A DNA stretch of 64,000 bases from Burkholderiales bacterium (GTDB lineage Bacteria; Pseudomonadota; Gammaproteobacteria; Burkholderiales; Burkholderiaceae_E): assembly GCA_003577305.1 (NCBI GenBank), contig QEVL01000001.1, positions 90,966-154,965 of the forward strand, given 5' to 3'. Positions 45,202 to 53,598 of this stretch are shown in pieces. The first letter of the stretch is position 1, and each line of letters begins with the position of its first letter. The notes under the pieces are model-generated. The model saw only the letters and a list, made by a program, of their open reading frames with translations, ran no database searches and had not been told where the DNA came from. A program made the translations under genes and the position numbers.

Positions 45202-46164
45202 ATGCCTACGTTCCTGCTGAAGCGTGTAACCACTTTCGTCGCAACGCTCGCAGTTGCGTCGCTGCTGGTATTCGCGGTGCTCGAACTGCTGCCCGGCAAC
45301 GTGGCGCAGGTGATCCTCGGCGACACCGCGACGCCCGAGTCGCTGGCCGCGCTCGAACACAGGCTGGGGCTCGACCGCCCCGCAGCCGAACGCTACCTCG
45401 GCTGGGTCGGCGGGTTGCTGCGCGGCCAGACCGCGCTCAGCCACGCGTACGACACGCCCACTGCCGAGCTGATCCTCGAGCGGCTGCAGGTCACGCTGCC
45501 GCTGGCGGCGATGGCGATGGCACTGACAGTCTCGCTGGCCCTGGCGCTCGGCATCCATGCCGCAGCGCATCACGGGCGTCGGGGCGACGTCGGAGTGATG
45601 GCGGCCAGCCAGCTGGGCATCGCGATTCCCAATTTCTGGCTGGCGATCCTGCTGATTCTGGTATTCGCAGTGAAGCTGCAGTGGGTCGGCGCCGGAGGTT
45701 TTCCGGGATGGCGCGAGGACGAAGGCGGGGGGATCGTCGCCGGGCTGGTCGCGCTGGCGCTGCCCGCAGTGTCGCTCGCCGCGGTGCAGGCCGCGATCCT
45801 CGCGCGAATGACGCGCTCGGCGGTGCTCGAGGCGATGCACGAGGACTTCGTGCGTACCGCGCGCGCCAAGGGCCTGGACCGACGCGCCGTGCTGCGCCGG
45901 CACGTGCTGCGCAACGCGATGATTCCGGTGCTCACCGTGATGGGGCTGCAACTCGCCAATCTGATTGCCGGAACCGTCGTGATCGAGAACGTGTTCGTGC
46001 TGCCCGGCATCGGCCGGCTGGTCTTCCAGGCGATCGCCAACCGTGATCTGGTGGTGGTGCGCGACGTGGTGATGTTCCTGGTGGCGATCGTGGTGGCGAT
46101 CAATTTCGCGGTCGACCTGCTCTACGCGCTGGTCGATCCGCGCCTGCGAGCGGTCGACGCATGA
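45202..46164 (+). CDS. ABC transporter permease, DppB/OppB-type
   Basis: A 320-residue permease with six helices. First helix and large periplasmic loop (MPTFLLKRVTTFVATLAVASLLVF ... GNVAQVILGDTATPE, LGLDRPAAERYLGW) are typical of DppB. The EAA loop is FVRTARAKGLDRRAVLRRHVLRNAMIPVLTVMG at about 212-244. First gene of a five-gene operon encoding a peptide/opine/nickel-type importer. Its ATG at 45202 is the natural start of helix 1. The stop overlaps the next start by four bases. Confidence 0.93.
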   Translation: MPTFLLKRVTTFVATLAVASLLVFAVLELLPGNVAQVILGDTATPESLAALEHRLGLDRPAAERYLGWVGGLLRGQTALSHAYDTPTAELILERLQVTLPLAAMAMALTVSLALALGIHAAAHHGRRGDVGVMAASQLGIAIPNFWLAILLILVFAVKLQWVGAGGFPGWREDEGGGIVAGLVALALPAVSLAAVQAAILARMTRSAVLEAMHEDFVRTARAKGLDRRAVLRRHVLRNAMIPVLTVMGLQLANLIAGTVVIENVFVLPGIGRLVFQAIANRDLVVVRDVVMFLVAIVVAINFAVDLLYALVDPRLRAVDA

Positions 46165-47006
46165 GCCGGCACGGCGACTTCTGGCGCCGCGCACGCCGCC
46201 ACCCCGGCTTCGTCGTCGGCACGGCGCTCAGCACCCTGCTCGGACTGGCCGCGCTCGTCTCGCTCGTCTGGCAGCCGTGGCCACCGGCCGAGATCGACAT
46301 CCCCGGTCGGCTGCAGCCGCCGGGCGAGGCGCACTGGCTGGGCACCGACAGCCTCGGGCGCGACATCGCCTCCCAGCTGCTGGTGGGCGCGCGGAGCAGC
46401 ATCGTCGTCGGCGTGCTGGCGGTGGCGATCGGGCTGGTCGCCGGCGTGGCGCTCGGCGCACTGGCCTCGGCGCGTCGCGGCTGGGTCGAGGAACTCGTGA
46501 TGCGCTTCTCCGACGTCGCGTTCGCGTTTCCCGCGCTGCTGTCGGCGATCATGCTCGCCGCGATCGCCGGCCCCGGACTGCCCACCGCCATCGTGGCGAT
46601 CGGCATCTTCAACATCCCGGTGTTCGCGCGGCTGACACGGGGCGCGGCCAATGCGGCCTGGGCGCGCGAGTATGTGCTCGCTGCGCGCGCTGCCGGCAAG
46701 GGCCCGTGGCGCATCACGCTCGACCATGTGCTGCCCAACATCGCCAACGTGCTGATCGTGCAGGCGACCGTGGCCTTCGCCACCGCGATCCTCGCGGAGG
46801 CGGCACTGTCCTACCTCGGACTGGGCGCGCAGCCGCCAGTGCCGAGCTGGGGGCGCATGCTCAACGAGGCGCAGGCGCAGATGTTCCAGGCGCCGCTGCT
46901 GGCGGTGTGGCCGGGGCTGGCGATCGTGCTCGCGGTACTCGGGCTGAACCTGATGGGCGACGGGCTGCGCGACCTGCTCGACCCGAAGCTCGCGCGCAGG
47001 CGCTGA
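46161..47006 (+). CDS. ABC transporter permease, DppC/OppC-type
   Basis: A 281-residue permease. N-terminal cytoplasmic stretch and helix 1 are followed by the family block HWLGTDSLGRDIASQLLVGARSSIVVG at about 54-80. The EAA loop is EYVLAARAAGKGPWRITLDHVLPNIANVLIVQ at about 172-203, and PSWGRMLNEAQ comes near the end. The ATG overlaps the upstream stop (ATGA). Forms the channel with the preceding permease. Confidence 0.93.
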   Translation: MSRHGDFWRRARRHPGFVVGTALSTLLGLAALVSLVWQPWPPAEIDIPGRLQPPGEAHWLGTDSLGRDIASQLLVGARSSIVVGVLAVAIGLVAGVALGALASARRGWVEELVMRFSDVAFAFPALLSAIMLAAIAGPGLPTAIVAIGIFNIPVFARLTRGAANAAWAREYVLAARAAGKGPWRITLDHVLPNIANVLIVQATVAFATAILAEAALSYLGLGAQPPVPSWGRMLNEAQAQMFQAPLLAVWPGLAIVLAVLGLNLMGDGLRDLLDPKLARRR

Positions 47007-47021
47007 ACGCACGGGCACCGG

Positions 47022-48008
47022 ATGGACGCCGACGAGCCGCTGCTCCGGGTGCGCGACCTCCGGGTCACGCTGCGCACGCCGCGCGGCCCGGCCGACGCGC
47101 TGCGCGGCGTGTCGTTCGCACTGCATCGGGGCGAGACCGTCGGCCTGATCGGCGAATCCGGATCCGGCAAATCGCTCACCGGCCTTGCGCTGATCGGACT
47201 GCTGCCCGAGGAGGCGCAGGTTGCCGGCTCGATGCGCTTCGCAGGCCGCGAGCTCGTCGGGCTGGCCGAGCCCGAGTGGTGCCGGCTGCGCGGCGATCGC
47301 ATCGCCATGGTGTTTCAGGAGCCGATGACCGCACTGAACCCGCTGCATCCGGTGGGCCGGCAGATCGGCGAATCGCTGCGGCTGCACAAGGGGCTGGATG
47401 CACGCGCCGCGCGCGCCGAAGCACTGCGCCTGCTCGAGCGCGTGCGCATGCCGCGGGCGGCGCGCCGGCTCGACGCCTGGCCGCATCAGCTCTCGGGCGG
47501 CCAGCGCCAGCGGGTGCTGGTCGCGATCGCCCTCGCCTGCAAGCCCGACCTGCTGATCGCCGACGAGCCGACCACGGCGCTGGATGCGACGCTGCAGCGC
47601 GAGGTGCTGCAACTCATCGCCACGCTGGTACGCGAAGATCGCCTGGCGCTGCTGCTGATCAGCCACGACCTCGGGCTGATGGGCGAGAACGTGCAGCGCT
47701 CGATGGTGATGTACGGCGGCACCGTGGTGGAGAGCGGTCCCACTGCCGACGTGTTCCGCCGCCTGGCGCACCCGTATACCCGCGGCCTGTTCGCCGCGCG
47801 ACCCCGGATCGGACTGCCGCGCGGCACCCGGCTGCCGACGATTCCGGGGCGCGTGCCCGAACTGGCCGACCTGCCTGCGGGCTGCCCGTTCGCCGACCGC
47901 TGCGACCGGGTCACCGACGCGTGCCGCGCGGCGCCGCCCCCGCCGGTGCCGGTCGCGGGCGACAGCGGGCACGTTGCGCGCTGCATCCACCTGGACACGT
48001 TCGCATGA
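47022..48008 (+). CDS. ABC transporter ATP-binding protein, DppD/OppD-type
   Basis: A 328-residue ATPase. Walker A GESGSGKSL at about 45, Q loop MVFQEPMTALNPLHPVG, signature LSGGQRQRVLV at about 163, Walker B LLIADEPTTALDA, switch His in LISHDLGLMGE. The C-terminal oligopeptide-family extension has the cysteine pattern CPFADRCDRVTDAC, which in DppD/OppD proteins can bind an Fe-S cluster. It starts 15 bases after the permease gene. Confidence 0.93.
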   Translation: MDADEPLLRVRDLRVTLRTPRGPADALRGVSFALHRGETVGLIGESGSGKSLTGLALIGLLPEEAQVAGSMRFAGRELVGLAEPEWCRLRGDRIAMVFQEPMTALNPLHPVGRQIGESLRLHKGLDARAARAEALRLLERVRMPRAARRLDAWPHQLSGGQRQRVLVAIALACKPDLLIADEPTTALDATLQREVLQLIATLVREDRLALLLISHDLGLMGENVQRSMVMYGGTVVESGPTADVFRRLAHPYTRGLFAARPRIGLPRGTRLPTIPGRVPELADLPAGCPFADRCDRVTDACRAAPPPPVPVAGDSGHVARCIHLDTFA

Positions 48009-48036
48009 CGCGGCTGCATCCTTTCGAGGCACGCAC

Positions 48037-48894
48037 GTGACGCCGCTGCTGCAGGTCGAAGGCCTGGCCAGGCAGTACCGCCTGCCGCGCCAGCGGCTGC
48101 TCGGCCCGCCCGAGCAGGTGCAGGCGCTGCAGGGCGTGAGCTTCACGCTCGAGGCCGGCCGCAGCCTGGGCGTGGTCGGCGAATCGGGTTCGGGCAAGAG
48201 TACGCTGGCGCGGCTGGTGGTGGCGCTCGAAGCACCCAGCGCCGGCACGGTGCGCTTCGAGGGTCGCGACCTGCACGCGCTGCGCGCAGGCGAACTGCGC
48301 CGCGCCCGCGCCGGCTTCCAGATGGTGTTCCAGGATCCGTTCGGTTCGCTCGATCCGCGCCAGCCGGTGGCACGCATCGTCGCCGAACCGCTCGAAGCGC
48401 AGCGCATCGGCACGCCGGCCGAGCGCCGCGAGCGTGCCGGCGAAATGCTCGCGGCGGTCGGCCTGCGCACTGCCGACCTCGACAAGTATCCGCACGAGTT
48501 CAGCGGTGGCCAGCGCCAGCGCATCGCGATCGCGCGCGCGCTGGTGACGCACCCGAAGCTGATCGTCGCCGACGAGCCGGTGAGCGCGCTCGACGTCAGC
48601 GTGCAGGCACAGGTGCTCAACCTGATGCAGGACCTGCAGGATCGCTTCGGACTGAGCTACCTGCTGATCAGCCACGATCTCGCAGTGGTCGATCTCGTCT
48701 GCGACGAAATCATCGTGCTGTACCAGGGGCGCGTGGTGGAGAGCGGCCCGACCGAGCGGCTGTTGCGCAATCCCGAACATGAATACACTCGTCGTCTGCT
48801 CGCGGCTGCGGCGGGCGGCACGCCGCCGAGCGCGCACGGCGGCGCTCGAGCCCACGCCGCCGCAGCCGATTCGCGTCCGGAGAATTCACGATGA
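48037..48894 (+). CDS. ABC transporter ATP-binding protein, DppF/OppF-type (GTG start)
   Basis: A 285-residue ATPase. Walker A GESGSGKST at about 50, Q loop MVFQDPFGSLDPRQPV, signature FSGGQRQRIAIARAL, Walker B LIVADEPVSALDV, LISHDLAVV. The likely start is the GTG at 48037 (VTPLLQVEGLAR), which gives the normal N terminus; the frame is open upstream but overlaps the DppD gene with no similarity. The C terminus lacks the cysteine-rich extension of DppF and ends in an Ala-rich tail. The stop overlaps the next gene (ATGA). Confidence 0.9.
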   Translation: MTPLLQVEGLARQYRLPRQRLLGPPEQVQALQGVSFTLEAGRSLGVVGESGSGKSTLARLVVALEAPSAGTVRFEGRDLHALRAGELRRARAGFQMVFQDPFGSLDPRQPVARIVAEPLEAQRIGTPAERRERAGEMLAAVGLRTADLDKYPHEFSGGQRQRIAIARALVTHPKLIVADEPVSALDVSVQAQVLNLMQDLQDRFGLSYLLISHDLAVVDLVCDEIIVLYQGRVVESGPTERLLRNPEHEYTRRLLAAAAGGTPPSAHGGARAHAAAADSRPENSR

Positions 48895-50390
48895 CCACGA
48901 TCGATCGCCGTTCCGTCCTGCTGCTGCCGGCGGCAGTCGGCGCCACGCTTGCCGCGGCGCCGCTGCTCGCGCGGGCGCAGGCAGGCAAGTCCAGTGCGGT
49001 GCTGGCGCTGGTGCTCGAGCCGCCGAGCCTCGACCCGACCGTCGCGGCGGCCGCCGCGATCGGCGAGGTGGTGCACTACAACATCCTCGAAGGCCTGACG
49101 AAGATCAACTCCGACGGCTCGGTCACGCCGCTGCTGGCCGAGAGCTGGTCGGTGGCCCCCGACGGCAGGAGCTACACCTTCCGCCTGCGCCGCGGCGTGA
49201 AGTTCAGCGACGGCGAGGCCTTCGACGCGGCCGCGGTGAAGTTCAGCTTCGAGCGGGCGAAAGCGGAAGGCAGCACCAACAAGGCCAGGCGCGCGGTGTT
49301 CGACAACATCAGCAGCATCGGCACGCCCGATGCGCACACCGTGATCCTCACGCTCGACAATGCGGACGGCAATTTCCTGTTCCGCATGGGCGAGAACACC
49401 GCGGTCATCCTTCATCCGAAGACCGCTGCGCAGGCGGCGACCCGCCCCGTGGGCACCGGCCCGTACCTGCTGCAGGACTGGCGCAAGGGCGCGTCGATCA
49501 CGCTGGCCGCCTGGCCGGGCGCGCGCGCCCAGCCGAGACTGAAAAAAGTGACGTTCCGCTTCATCGGCGACCCGGCCGCACGCGTGGCCGCGCTGCTCGC
49601 CGGCGACGTCGACGCAGTGCCGCGACTGGATGCGCCGCAGTCGGTGAAGCAGTTGCAGGCCGACCGGCGCTTCGTGGTGGCAATCGGCGCCACCGCGGGC
49701 AAGGGCATCATGACGATCAACAACCGGCGCAAGCCGTTCGACGACGTGCGCGTGCGCCGCGCGCTCACGCACGCGATCGACCGCAAGGCGTTCATCGACG
49801 GCGTTCTCGACGGCCACGCGCGCCCGATCGGCAGCCACTTCGCGCCCACCGACGCCGGCTACGTCGACCTGACCGGCATGTATCCGTACGACCCCGACAA
49901 GGCACGCGCGCTGCTGAAGGAAGCCGGCGTCGCCACGCCGCTGAACGTGACGCTGACGCTGCCGCCGCCGCAGTATGCGCGCAAGGGCGGCGAAGTGATC
50001 GCGGCGATGCTCGCGAAGGTCGGCGTGATCGCGAAGATCGAGAACGTGGAGTGGGCCCAGTGGCTGAGCGGCCCGTTCAAGGGCAACTTCGACCTGACGA
50101 TCGTCAACCACGTCGAGCCGCTCGACTACATGCAGTACGCGAACCCCGACTACTACTGGGGCTACGACAGCAAGGCGTTCCGGGACCTGGCCGCCAGGCA
50201 TGCGGCCGAGACCAACCCGAAGGAGCGCAACAGGCTGTTCGCCGAACTGCAGCGGATGCTGGCCGTCGACTGCGTGAACGTCTACCTCTTCAACCCGGCG
50301 CAGATCGCCGTCGCGAAGAAGGGCTTCGAGGGCCTGTGGGCGAACCAGCCGATCGCGGTCGACGACCTGGCGGGGATGGGGTGGCGGTGA
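48891..50390 (+). CDS. ABC transporter substrate-binding protein, family 5 (DppA/OppA-like)
   Basis: A 499-residue periplasmic binding protein with a Tat-like N terminus (TIDRRSVLLLPAAVGATLAAAPLLARA) and the family 5 signatures AESWSVAPDGRSYTFRLRRGVKFSDGEAFDAAAV at about 84-117 and a C-terminal pseudo-repeat. FDDVRVRRALTHAIDRKAFIDGV at about 283-305 is typical. Ligand specificity cannot be read. Here the binding-protein gene is last in the operon instead of first, and is coupled by ATGA to the DppF-type gene. Confidence 0.93.
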   Translation: MTTIDRRSVLLLPAAVGATLAAAPLLARAQAGKSSAVLALVLEPPSLDPTVAAAAAIGEVVHYNILEGLTKINSDGSVTPLLAESWSVAPDGRSYTFRLRRGVKFSDGEAFDAAAVKFSFERAKAEGSTNKARRAVFDNISSIGTPDAHTVILTLDNADGNFLFRMGENTAVILHPKTAAQAATRPVGTGPYLLQDWRKGASITLAAWPGARAQPRLKKVTFRFIGDPAARVAALLAGDVDAVPRLDAPQSVKQLQADRRFVVAIGATAGKGIMTINNRRKPFDDVRVRRALTHAIDRKAFIDGVLDGHARPIGSHFAPTDAGYVDLTGMYPYDPDKARALLKEAGVATPLNVTLTLPPPQYARKGGEVIAAMLAKVGVIAKIENVEWAQWLSGPFKGNFDLTIVNHVEPLDYMQYANPDYYWGYDSKAFRDLAARHAAETNPKERNRLFAELQRMLAVDCVNVYLFNPAQIAVAKKGFEGLWANQPIAVDDLAGMGWR

Positions 50391-50421
50391 GCAGGGATCA
50401 GCTTACGGCCCGTCGTGTCGA

Positions 50422-50619
50422 TCAGGCCCCGACTTGTTCGAACGAGCACTGCGGCAAGCCGGCGCGCGACTTCGCGTGTTCGACGGTGATGCCGCAGATT
50501 TCGCCCTCGGCATCAAGGTCGAGGATCGTGTTCTCGTCGAGATCCCGCGACTCGGCCACCGCCACTCGCCGGAACTCGATGTACAGCGTATCGGTGTCAG
50601 CGCAGTACTTGATCTTCAT
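50422..50619 (-). CDS. DUF2283 small protein, no partner seen
   Basis: A 65-residue protein starting at the ATG at 50619: MKIKYCADTDTLYIEFR, then ESRDLDENTILDLDAEGEICGITVEHA. This is the whole DUF2283 domain. DUF2283 proteins are often encoded beside DUF4258 proteins in a toxin-antitoxin-like pair; the adjacent ~110 bases contain no DUF4258 gene. Possibly a leftover of such a pair. Convergent with the dpp-type operon and downstream of the aldehyde dehydrogenase gene. Confidence 0.75.
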   Translation of the reverse strand: MKIKYCADTDTLYIEFRRVAVAESRDLDENTILDLDAEGEICGITVEHAKSRAGLPQCSFEQVGA

Positions 50620-50730
50620 GGCGTGGCGGCAGCGCATTTCCGGTGCTGGCTCCTTCCTGCTTCTGGTCGGGGCGGTCATGCCGACCTGCCGGACACCCGG
50701 ATCATGTGATTCATCACCGCCTCGAGTCGA

Positions 50731-52155
50731 TCAACGATCGGGTGGAATGAATACGGAAACTGTCTCCATGTACTGCCGAAGACCTTCCTTGCCATACTCC
50801 CTGCCGATTCCCGATTCCTTCGCCCCGCCGAACGGCACAAGGGCGTCGGCGCCGGTGTGATGGTTCACCCACGAGACGCCTGCTTCAAGGCGCGCAGCAA
50901 TCGACGCAGCCCGATCGATGTCGCGCGACCAGACTGAACCGCCTAGACCAAAGCAGGTATCGTTTGCTCGCCTGACGGCATCCTCGACCTCCTTGAACCG
51001 CAGTATGGGCAGGACAGGGCCGAATGGCTCCTCGTCAACCAACCGGGTACCCTCGGTGATGTCGGCGACCACCGTGGGCGCGATGAAGTAGCCAGCGCGG
51101 TCGAGCGCATGACCGCCGGCGAGGATTCGCGCTCTATCCCTGGCAACGTCCTCGAGTATTCCCTTCACAATCTCGTATTGAGGACGGTTCTGCACCGGTC
51201 CGAACTGGACGTCGGGTTCGAATCCGTCGCCTACGCGCGCCGACCCCGCGAGTTCCGCAAGCGCGTGGCAAACTTGTTCGTAGACCTTGTCTTGGACGTA
51301 CAAGCGCTTGATCGCCATGCAGACTTGTCCGCTGTTGGCAAATGCGGCGGCAAAGATCTTTGGTATCGCTGTCTTGAGATCAGCATCGTCAAGGACGATT
51401 GCGGCATCGTTGCCGCCCAACTCCAGAGTCAGACGCTTTAGATTGACTGCTGCTGATGCCATCACGCGCTTGCCGGTCGCCACAGAGCCGGTGAAGGAGA
51501 TCTTGTCCAGGCCGGTATGCTCGCTCATCCATTGTCCGAACTCGTTGCCGCCAGCGAGCACGTTCAGAACGCCACGCGGGAAGACGTAGCGCGCGAGCTC
51601 ACCGAGTCGGAGCGTGGCAAGCGGCGTGTATGGGGACGGTTTCAGGACAATCGTGTTGCCCGTGTACAGTGCATGGGTGATCTTTGGCACTGCCAGCACG
51701 ATCGGCATATTCCACGGCGTGATGGCGCCGACCACGCCCAGCGGACGAAAGTGCAACTCCACGCGCCCTGTCGAGTCGTTGCGGAGCAATTCCTTTTCAA
51801 GAACGATGGACGTCAAACGCTCAATCTGAGCGGCGGCCCGCTGTACCTCGTCCAGTGCACGCGCCAATGGCTTGCCTTGCTCGAGCGTAATCAAAGCGGC
51901 CAACTCGGCCTGATTCTCGCGTAGCACTCCCGCCAGTCGGCACAGGAGCTCCCGTCGTTCAGTCGGCGTCGTGGCAGCCCACTGTGGTTGGGCCCGGCGC
52001 GCAGCAACGACAGCCCGGTTGAGTTGATCACGCGATGCCTCTGGACAAGTGGCGCAGGCGTGTCCAGTGGAAGGGTTGACTACATTGAACGAAGATTCAT
52101 CGCCCTCCAGCTGGCCGTCGATCAGATGCATCACCGGCCGCACACGCAGGGTCAT
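50731..52155 (-). CDS. Aldehyde dehydrogenase family protein
   Basis: A ~474-residue NAD(P)-dependent aldehyde dehydrogenase. The catalytic Glu is in LTLELGGNDAAIVLDDAD and the catalytic Cys in NSGQVCMAIKR. PWNMPIVLAVPKITHAL, TGSVATGKRVM and FGGAKESGIGREYGKEG complete the fold. The frame is open back to 52251; 52155 gives the usual length, and 52200 and 52131 are alternatives. As last gene of the operon it would oxidise the aldehyde released by the hydratase/lyase. This gene and the next upstream are visibly lower in GC than their surroundings. Confidence 0.87.
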   Translation of the reverse strand: MTLRVRPVMHLIDGQLEGDESSFNVVNPSTGHACATCPEASRDQLNRAVVAARRAQPQWAATTPTERRELLCRLAGVLRENQAELAALITLEQGKPLARALDEVQRAAAQIERLTSIVLEKELLRNDSTGRVELHFRPLGVVGAITPWNMPIVLAVPKITHALYTGNTIVLKPSPYTPLATLRLGELARYVFPRGVLNVLAGGNEFGQWMSEHTGLDKISFTGSVATGKRVMASAAVNLKRLTLELGGNDAAIVLDDADLKTAIPKIFAAAFANSGQVCMAIKRLYVQDKVYEQVCHALAELAGSARVGDGFEPDVQFGPVQNRPQYEIVKGILEDVARDRARILAGGHALDRAGYFIAPTVVADITEGTRLVDEEPFGPVLPILRFKEVEDAVRRANDTCFGLGGSVWSRDIDRAASIAARLEAGVSWVNHHTGADALVPFGGAKESGIGREYGKEGLRQYMETVSVFIPPDR

Positions 52156-52303
52156 GGCGGTGCTCGCTGCAGACAGGAAATCAGCGCATGTTTCTGCCAT
52201 GGAATTCGGTATGGCGGGTCGGGTGGCCGAGATTTCTCGTGGATCAATCACGTGGCTGCCGCGCGCAAGTACGGCAATCGGCTGCGAAAGGCCGGCGCGA
52301 GAC

Positions 52304-53311
52304 TCAGAACCGGAACATCCTTCTGAGGTTGCCGCTCAGGAACTTCCTCTTGTCGACGTCATCGATCGTCAAGCCGTCGATATCCGTGAGTACCTTGCGC
52401 GCGTAAGGCGCCTGAGCGAGTTCGTACGGGTAGTCGGTCCCGAAGCACAGATGATCCGCGCCAAGAGTTTCGAACGCCGCTCGAATGACCGGGCTCCAGC
52501 CGCCGATTCCCGCGGAGTCGAACAGAACGTTCTTGCACTTGCTTTCGAAATCGGCTACGAGCCCAAGTTCCTCTGCTTGACGGATCGACAGCCCGTGCCG
52601 ACGATAGTCTTGTGGAATCTCGATGTGCGTCGGCTGATGCCACGCCAGCATACGTCCCTTGATGGTCGGAAAGCCGCCGCCGAGATGCGCCATCACGATC
52701 TTCAAGTCCGGGAAGCGCGGGAGCACGCCGTGCAACAGTTCCACGAAGGACTTCAGGATGTCGTACTCTCGCGAGATCGTCGTGTACATGTCATAGCGAT
52801 TACCGCCCCAGAGATCCGTTCGGATGGTTGGATGAACGAAGATCGGCATGTCGAAGCGCACCGCGCTCTCGTAAAGCGGGTCGAGGACAGGATCATCGAG
52901 CGTGATCTCTCCATAGGAGGAAACGAGGGCGAGACCGAACAGGCCGAGTTCATTCACAGAGCGTCGGATCTCGTCGGTATTTCGTGCCGCGTCGTCCAGA
53001 GGGTCGATGTGGATCATTCCGCGGAAACGTTCGGGGTAGTTGCGCACGACCTTGCCGTAACCGGTATTGCAGACCCTGCAGAATTCGTAGCCGTTGGAGA
53101 CGAACGAGCCAGTGCTGAGAATTGCTGCGTCGATCCCGGCTTCGTCCATGTAGCGCAGATCCGCTTCGATGTCGGTCATCACCTGATACGCCTTGCGGAA
53201 GCGCTGTAGCGTGACCGAGAAATCGTACTCACGCGTCTTGCCAACATGCTGCAGCGCTTCGGCGGGGATGTAGTGATGCTGCATGTCGACGACCATTTCG
53301 GATCCGATCAT
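52304..53311 (-). CDS. Amidohydrolase-2 family protein (ACMSD/decarboxylase-like)
   Basis: A 335-residue TIM-barrel protein of the amidohydrolase_2 group, which includes aminocarboxymuconate semialdehyde, gamma-resorcylate and 5-carboxyvanillate decarboxylases. Metal-site blocks: VDMQHHYIPAEA at the N terminus, MPIFVHPTIR at about 155, IVMAHLGGGFP, and FGTDYPYE with the catalytic Asp. The N-terminal motif is D-x-Q-x-H where D-x-H-x-H is expected, so one metal His is Gln. The ATG at 53311 has an AGGAG ribosome-binding site and overlaps the stop of the small VOC-like ORF as ATGA. Confidence 0.85.
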   Translation of the reverse strand: MIGSEMVVDMQHHYIPAEALQHVGKTREYDFSVTLQRFRKAYQVMTDIEADLRYMDEAGIDAAILSTGSFVSNGYEFCRVCNTGYGKVVRNYPERFRGMIHIDPLDDAARNTDEIRRSVNELGLFGLALVSSYGEITLDDPVLDPLYESAVRFDMPIFVHPTIRTDLWGGNRYDMYTTISREYDILKSFVELLHGVLPRFPDLKIVMAHLGGGFPTIKGRMLAWHQPTHIEIPQDYRRHGLSIRQAEELGLVADFESKCKNVLFDSAGIGGWSPVIRAAFETLGADHLCFGTDYPYELAQAPYARKVLTDIDGLTIDDVDKRKFLSGNLRRMFRF

Positions 53312-53598
53312 TTTCGTCCCGCTCCTGTTGCGTCTGGTTCGGATGGCTGTGGAATACAGGGAAGCACCGCAAGATCGTCGCTGTCGCACGCAGTCATCGA
53401 TCCACTGCGAGGTTGAACGTCGGGCAAGCAGTTGAGGCTGGCGGCCAGCGCCTTCGAGCGGTGACTCGAGCCCACACGGCGCGAGGAGCCCCTGGCCGAG
53501 ACGGATCGTGGCCAGATTGCCAAGCCGACTCCACCGGCCTCGAGAAAAGCGAGATTCGCACAGGGATCGCCGATCACACTGGAGAAGCCGATGATCAT
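53308..53598 (-). pseudogene. Probable VOC (glyoxalase-fold) protein remnant, 96 aa
   Basis: An open frame of 96 codons that overlaps both neighbours by four bases (ATGA at 53595-53598 and at 53308-53311). Its first part, NLAFLEAGGVGLAIWPRSVSARG, resembles the GG-x-x-LA-x-W/YPR block of VOC-family proteins. The usual first ~45 residues are reduced to MIIGFSSVIGDPCA, and the sequence after SARG loses any fold pattern (Ser/Arg/Pro-rich). I think a VOC gene has been shortened and shifted while keeping an open frame. A functional short protein is possible given the exact overlaps. Confidence 0.4.

Noticed and set aside
48891..50390. Treating the family 5 binding protein as a dipeptide receptor
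   Set aside because: Family 5 also includes nickel, opine, heme and glutathione receptors; no ligand-specific residues could be recognised.
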